A stretch of 64,000 nt of DNA from CAYOSF01 sp964406605 (GTDB taxonomy: Bacteria; Chloroflexota; Dehalococcoidia; DSTF01; RBG-16-68-14). Where the stretch lies: positions 124,001 through 188,000 of the forward strand of contig CAYOSF010000003.1 in NCBI GenBank assembly GCA_964406605.1, in the 5' to 3' direction. The notes beneath the pieces are model-generated. The model made no database searches and had not been told where the DNA came from. It worked only from the letters and a program-made list of their open reading frames with translations. The position numbers were made by a program, and so were the translations under genes. This document shows, piece by piece, positions 59,629-64,000 of the stretch. Position 1 is the stretch's first letter. Each line of letters opens with the position of its first letter.

Positions 59629-60752
59629 CCGTCGGCAGGATCGCCGCCGTTGCCCGCCGCATCATCCAGCAGTTCCTTCGCGACCGACGGACCCTGGCCC
59701 TCGTATTCGCGGTCCCGGTGGCGGTGATCCTGCTGCTCGGCTACATCCTGCGCACGGCCGGGGGCAGCACCGAGGTGGCCCTCATCGATCACACGACGGC
59801 GACGGGGGGCGGCACGCCGGTCGCGACGCTGCTCCGGGGCTTCCTGGCGCAGGGCGATGTCGCCGTCCGCGACCTCTCGCTAGAGGATGCGGAGAAAGCG
59901 GTGCGGGGCGGTGGTATCGACGGACTCATCGTCGTTTCCGGCGATTTCGGCGCGGACGCCGCGCCCGGAGACGAGCCCAAGATCGAGCTGACGCTGGAAG
60001 GATCGAACCCGCAGACCAGCAAGCGATTGGGCAAGCTGTTGGAGCAGGCGGCGATCCTCCTCGGCCGGCTGCAACCGGCTGCGGCAGAGCAGCCGGCGGC
60101 GCCGGTAGCGCTCGACACGACGTACGTGTATGCCGGGCCGGAGTACGACACCATCGACTTCCAGGCGCCCGTGCTGGTGGGCTTCTTCGCCTTCTTCTTC
60201 GTCTTCCTCCTGACGGTGGTGAGCTTCCTGCGCGAACGCACCACCGGCACGCTGGAGCGGATCATGGTGACCCCGGCCGGGCGGGCCGAGCTCCTCCTGG
60301 GCTACATGATCGGGTTCGGCATCTTCGCTCTGCTGCAGTCGCTCTTCATCCTGCTCGTGGCCGTCTTCATCCTCCGCATCAACTACGAGGGCCACCTGAT
60401 CCTGATCTTCGTCATGACCGGCGTCCTCTCTCTCGGCGCGGTCAATCTGGGCATCTTCCTCTCCACCTTCGCCCGCACGGAGCTGCAGGCCGTGCAGTTC
60501 ATACCCGTCGTGATTGTGCCGCAGGGCCTCCTGAGCGGCGTGATCTGGCCCGTCGATACGCTGCCGCGGTGGCTGGAGGGAGTGGCCCACACGCTGCCCC
60601 TCACCTACGCCAACGCCGCTCTGCGCAACATCATGCTGAAGGGCGAGGGCATCGCCGACGCAGGCGTATCAGTGAATCTCGTGATCCTGTGCGCGTTCGC
60701 CGCGGTCTTCCTGGCGTTGGGCTCGTTCAGTCTCCGCCGCCGGCTGGACTGA
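59625..60752 (+). CDS. ABC-2 type exporter permease
   Basis: 375 residues. One N-terminal helix (LALVFAVPVAVILLLGYIL), a large extracytoplasmic loop of about 130 residues, then five helices with the ABC-2 motif FLRERTTGTLERIMVTPAGRAELLLGYM, shown by its core ERTTGTLERIM, and LSGVIWPVDTLP. It resembles YhhJ/DrrB-type drug exporters. It makes an exporter with the preceding ATPase; substrate unknown. Confidence 0.9.
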   Translation: MTVGRIAAVARRIIQQFLRDRRTLALVFAVPVAVILLLGYILRTAGGSTEVALIDHTTATGGGTPVATLLRGFLAQGDVAVRDLSLEDAEKAVRGGGIDGLIVVSGDFGADAAPGDEPKIELTLEGSNPQTSKRLGKLLEQAAILLGRLQPAAAEQPAAPVALDTTYVYAGPEYDTIDFQAPVLVGFFAFFFVFLLTVVSFLRERTTGTLERIMVTPAGRAELLLGYMIGFGIFALLQSLFILLVAVFILRINYEGHLILIFVMTGVLSLGAVNLGIFLSTFARTELQAVQFIPVVIVPQGLLSGVIWPVDTLPRWLEGVAHTLPLTYANAALRNIMLKGEGIADAGVSVNLVILCAFAAVFLALGSFSLRRRLD

Positions 60753-60796
60753 GGGTGGAAGCCGCGCACTCCTAGCCCCGCTCCGCGCCCGCCCCC

Positions 60797-60802
60797 TATA
60801 CT
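60797..60802 (+). promoter_or_regulatory. -10 hexamer of leaderless hydantoinase A gene
   Basis: TATACT, nine bases before the ATG at 60812, without a Shine-Dalgarno sequence. Confidence 0.5.
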
Positions 60803-60811
60803 CACCTCGAT

Positions 60812-62845
60812 ATGCCATCGGTCCCTTCGGCTCGGCGTAGCGCGTGCCTCGGTGTGGACGTGGGCGGGACGTTCACCGACTTTCTGTTGTGGGAGGACGG
60901 CCGCCTCTCCGTCTACAAGCGGCCTTCCACGCCGGACGACCCCTCACGGGCGGTGCTGGCGGGTCTCGATGAGACAGGCTGGTCGCCGGCAGAGGTCGTC
61001 CATGGCTCTACGGTCGCGACGAATGCGGTACTGGAGCGGAAGGGCGCCCGCACGGCCCTGATCACCACCAAGGGCTTCCGCGACGTCCTCGCCATCGGCC
61101 GGCAGACGCGGCCCAAGCTGTACGACCTGGAGCCGAGCCGGCCGCCCCCGCTGGTACCCGACGAGCTGCGGCTGGAGGCGGACGAGCGGCTGGACTATCG
61201 CGGCGCCGTCCTGCAGGCGCTCTCGCTAGATGAGATCGAGTCTCTGCTCGACCGGCTCCTACGGCGCGGTGTCGAATCGCTGGCGGTCTGTTTCCTCTTC
61301 TCGTTCCTCGAACCCAAGCACGAGCGGATGGTGCGGGACGCGGCGCTCCGGCGCGGATTGCCCTGCTCCGCCTCGTTCGAGGTGCTGCCGGAGTACCGTG
61401 AATACGAGCGCACCAGCACGACGGTGCTCAACGCCTACGTCGCGCCGGTGATGGAGCGATACCTCTCGCGGCTGGCCGATGGCCTGAGCGAACGCGGCTC
61501 GGGCCGGCTGCGGGTGATGCAATCGAACGGCGGCAGTGCCGGCGCCGGCGCTGCAGGCTCGCTGCCCGTACGAACGGTGCTCTCCGGACCGGCGGGCGGC
61601 GTGGCGGGGGCGTTTCGCGTCGCACGGGAGGCCGGGCTCGACCGCATCATCACGCTCGACATGGGCGGCACCTCCACCGACGTCTGCCTCTGCGACGGCG
61701 CCGCGCCGTCCACCGCCGAGTCGACCATCGGCGACCTGCCGCTGCGCATCCCCACGGTTGACGTGCACACTGTCGGCGCGGGCGGCGGGTCGATCGCCCG
61801 CATCGACGCCGGTGGGGCGCTGCGGGTGGGGCCGGAGAGCGCCGGGGCGGACCCCGGCCCGGCCTGCTACGGCAAGGGCGACCAGCCGACGGTCACCGAT
61901 GCCCACCTCGTGTTGGGCCGCCTCCTTCCCGACCGGTTTCTGGGCGGGCGCATGCGGCTCTCGCCTCAGGCGGCGCGGCGGGCGCTCCGGCCTTTCGCCA
62001 GGGCCTTCGGCAACGATATCCAGCAGGCGGCGGCGAGCGTCGTGCGGGTGGCGAACGCCGGCATGGAGCGGGCGCTGCGGGTGATCTCGGTAGAGCGCGG
62101 ACACGATCCGCGACGCTTCACGCTGGTCGCGTTCGGCGGCGCCGGGCCCCTCCACGCCTGCGATCTCGCCGAGGCGCTGGGCATCCCACGGGTGCTGGTG
62201 CCGCCCTTCCCCGGCGTGTTGTCGGCGTTCGGCATGGCCGCGGCGCCGGTGACGAACGACCAGGTGCAGGCCTTCCTTGAGCCGGTGCCCGCGGGGGGCC
62301 GGGGAGCCTTCGCGAGCCGGCTGGATCGGGCGTTTCGGCGGCTGGAGACGCGCGCCGGGCGGGAGCTGTCGGGCCAGGGCTACCGGCGGGGCGTCGGTCT
62401 GCGGCGCGCGCTGGACTTGCGCTACGCCGGCCAATCGTACGAGCTGACCGTGCCTGTCGCCTCGACGGCGGGCGGCTGTGGCCCGGGCCGGTTCCTGCCC
62501 GCGTTCCACCGTGCCCACCGGCGGCGCTACGGCCACGCCGACGCGTCGCGCGAGGTCGAGGTGGTCGCCGTGCGCCTGCGGGCCGAGGTGCGCGGCGCGC
62601 CGGTGCGGCTCTCGCAGGTCTCGAAAGGCGGTGGCGATGCGAAGGGGGCGCGGGTCGAGCGCCGCGAGGTGTGGTTCGGTCGCAACAGATCAACGTGGGT
62701 CTATGATCGCGAGGACCTCCGGGCAGGCGACCGGCTGCGCGGCCCGGCCGTGGTGCTGCAGCTAGACGCGACTACCGCCGTGCCGCCTGGCTGGCGGGGT
62801 GTGGTCGACGGTGTGGGGAACCTCGTCTTGGAGGCAACGCGGTGA
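60812..62845 (+). CDS. hyuA: hydantoinase/oxoprolinase subunit A
   Basis: 677 residues, the usual size. ATP-dependent opening of hydantoin, 5-oxoproline or N-methylhydantoin rings, or acetone/acetophenone carboxylation in relatives. The actin-like ATP-binding motif is LGVDVGGTFTDFLLW; then GSTVATNAVLERKGA, ITLDMGGTSTDVCL, TVGAGGGSIARID and FGGAGPLHACDLAEALGI. The GTGA overlap with the B subunit confirms the pair. The substrate cannot be read. Confidence 0.93.
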   Translation: MPSVPSARRSACLGVDVGGTFTDFLLWEDGRLSVYKRPSTPDDPSRAVLAGLDETGWSPAEVVHGSTVATNAVLERKGARTALITTKGFRDVLAIGRQTRPKLYDLEPSRPPPLVPDELRLEADERLDYRGAVLQALSLDEIESLLDRLLRRGVESLAVCFLFSFLEPKHERMVRDAALRRGLPCSASFEVLPEYREYERTSTTVLNAYVAPVMERYLSRLADGLSERGSGRLRVMQSNGGSAGAGAAGSLPVRTVLSGPAGGVAGAFRVAREAGLDRIITLDMGGTSTDVCLCDGAAPSTAESTIGDLPLRIPTVDVHTVGAGGGSIARIDAGGALRVGPESAGADPGPACYGKGDQPTVTDAHLVLGRLLPDRFLGGRMRLSPQAARRALRPFARAFGNDIQQAAASVVRVANAGMERALRVISVERGHDPRRFTLVAFGGAGPLHACDLAEALGIPRVLVPPFPGVLSAFGMAAAPVTNDQVQAFLEPVPAGGRGAFASRLDRAFRRLETRAGRELSGQGYRRGVGLRRALDLRYAGQSYELTVPVASTAGGCGPGRFLPAFHRAHRRRYGHADASREVEVVAVRLRAEVRGAPVRLSQVSKGGGDAKGARVERREVWFGRNRSTWVYDREDLRAGDRLRGPAVVLQLDATTAVPPGWRGVVDGVGNLVLEATR

Positions 62846-64000
62846 AGAGGCGCGCGGAAGTCGATCCGACCGCTCTAGCCGTATTCGATGCGCTCTTCGC
62901 CTCGGTGGCGGAGGAGATGGGCGTCACGCTGGGCCGGACGGCGCACTCTCCCAACATCAAGGAGCGGCGTGACTACTCGTGCGCCCTGTTCGACTCGGCA
63001 GGGAAGCTCGTCGCCCAGGCGGCTCACATACCAGTCCATCTGGGCGCGATGCCCCTGGCCGTGGAGGCGGCCCTGCCCCTGGCCCCGTTCGCGCCCGGCG
63101 ATGTCGTGATCCTCAACGACCCGTACCTGGGCGGTACGCACCTGCCGGACGTCACGCTCGTCTCGCCTGTCTTCTGGGGGCGGGGCCCGAGGCGGGAGTT
63201 GGTGGGCTTCGTCGTCAGCCGGGCCCACCACGCCGACGTGGGCGGGTCGGCGCCAGGCTCGATGCCTCTCGCGACGGATCTCTATCAGGAGGGCGTGGTC
63301 ATTCCGCCGTTGCGGCTGGTGCGCCGGGGCCGGCGGAATCGGGAAGTGTTGTCGTTGCTGCTCCGCAACGTGCGAACGCCGGACGAGCGGCTCGGCGACC
63401 TGGACGCGCAGCTCGCCGCCCAGCGGACGGGCGAGGCGCGGCTCCTGGAGCTGGTCGTGCGGTACGGACGGCGCGAGATAGGGCGCCAGATGGCAGATCT
63501 CCAGGACTACGCCGAACGGCTCACGCGCGCTGCCATCGCGCACATCCCCGATGGCTCCTACACGTTCGAGGACGTGCTGGACGACGACGGCCTGAGTGAT
63601 GAGCCCGTGCCGATCCGTCTCCGACTGACGGTGCGCGGCCGGCGTCTCCACTTCGATTTCACGGGCAGCGCGCGTGAGCGTCCGAGCTCGGTCAACGCGG
63701 TCGCCGCGGTCACCCGCTCCGCCGTCTACTACGTGGTGCGCTGCCTGCTGGAGGAGGGCGCGCCCACCAACGACGGTTGCCTGCGCCCGGTAGGCTTCAC
63801 CCTGCCGGAGGGCAGCGTAGTCAACGCTCGGCCGCCACGGGCCGTCTCCGCGGGCAACGTGGAGACCTCTCAGCGCATCGTCGATGTGGTGCTCGGGGCG
63901 CTGGCGAAGGCCGTGGGAGGTCGTATCCCGGCCGCCAGCGCCGGAACGATGAACAACGTCAGCATCGGCGGCTTCGACGCCGAGCGAAGCAGACCGTTCG
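62842..64000 (+). CDS. hyuB: hydantoinase/oxoprolinase subunit B (cut by window end)
   Basis: The frame opens with GTG overlapping the hyuA stop and stays open for 386 codons to the window edge. Family features: EEMGVTLGRTAHSPNIKERRDYSCALFD, read by its core RTAHSPNIKERRD; VVILNDPYLGGTHLPD with the metal-type residues; VSRAHHADVGG; and SVNAVAAVTRSAVYYV. HyuB proteins have about 520-580 residues, so about two thirds is present here. It forms a heteromer with HyuA. Confidence 0.92.
   Translation, partial: MKRRAEVDPTALAVFDALFASVAEEMGVTLGRTAHSPNIKERRDYSCALFDSAGKLVAQAAHIPVHLGAMPLAVEAALPLAPFAPGDVVILNDPYLGGTHLPDVTLVSPVFWGRGPRRELVGFVVSRAHHADVGGSAPGSMPLATDLYQEGVVIPPLRLVRRGRRNREVLSLLLRNVRTPDERLGDLDAQLAAQRTGEARLLELVVRYGRREIGRQMADLQDYAERLTRAAIAHIPDGSYTFEDVLDDDGLSDEPVPIRLRLTVRGRRLHFDFTGSARERPSSVNAVAAVTRSAVYYVVRCLLEEGAPTNDGCLRPVGFTLPEGSVVNARPPRAVSAGNVETSQRIVDVVLGALAKAVGGRIPAASAGTMNNVSIGGFDAERSRPF

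Overview
The window is a gene-dense, GC-rich stretch of bacterial chromosome without rRNA, tRNA, CRISPR or prophage blocks. Several things point to Chloroflexota, probably a Dehalococcoidia-like lineage: a 1,622-residue membrane protein carrying the 'YYY' (DUF2298) module known from Chloroflexi and archaea, a set of secreted PD40 beta-propeller and dockerin proteins, a membrane-anchored LuxR/propeller regulator, and many start codons without a Shine-Dalgarno sequence that sit 6-9 nt after a -10 hexamer (leaderless mRNAs). The lineage is an inference; no ribosomal marker is present.

Layout. 0-5.6 kb: lipoprotein, zinc-ribbon/RDD membrane protein, EamA exporter divergent from thiE, and an ABC-2 transporter pair. 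5.63-7.42 kb: a 1.75 kb islet bounded by perfect 36-bp direct repeats that copy the 3' end of the next gene; it carries paired palindromic repeats, a promoter, a candidate structured RNA, a 40-residue Arg/Val-rich peptide gene, a DUF3800 gene and an inward-facing antisense promoter. 7.4-13.7 kb: a TPP-riboswitch-controlled thiamine operon on the minus strand (thiD, thiC, small membrane protein, thiG, tenI, thiS, thiO, AlkD-like DNA glycosylase). 13.8-20.7 kb, minus strand: the giant GT-C/YYY protein, GAPDH and a phage-type single-strand-annealing-like protein behind a LexA-box-like promoter. 21-28 kb, plus strand: tyrosine recombinase, secreted metalloprotease, RidA, and a membrane-anchored NACHT NTPase of the type used in bacterial defence. 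28.1-31 kb: LOG-like protein, thioesterase, enolase, HicBA.

31-42.6 kb is a surface/secretion block: five genes ending in type I dockerin pairs (two PD40 propellers, a Tat-exported solute-binding protein, an esterase interrupted by an in-frame TAG, a four-repeat beta-rich protein with Thr-Pro linker), a radical SAM protein, and the LuxR/propeller regulator. Three dockerin genes share one 5' architecture: sigma70-like promoter, then a near-identical hairpin at about +4, then the start codon 26-30 nt later.

42.6-64 kb is mainly metabolic and housekeeping: murI, double-GNAT protein, amidohydrolase, cyclase, epimerase, RodZ-like protein, enoyl-CoA hydratase, YlxP, ScpB, AmaP-like protein, VOC protein, membrane Fe-S oxidoreductase, HD-GYP protein, LarE, alpha/beta hydrolase, a second ABC-2 exporter and a hydantoinase/oxoprolinase pair cut by the window end. 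The 51.5-52.1 kb gap between larger genes holds two microprotein genes, one (a 40-residue zinc ribbon) behind a promoter with a perfect GAAC-N4-GTTC LexA-type box.

The best candidates for something undescribed are the direct-repeat-bounded DUF3800 islet, the SOS-type zinc-ribbon microprotein, the promoter-hairpin module of the dockerin genes, the membrane NACHT protein and a 124-nt three-helix element at 45.73-45.85 kb.
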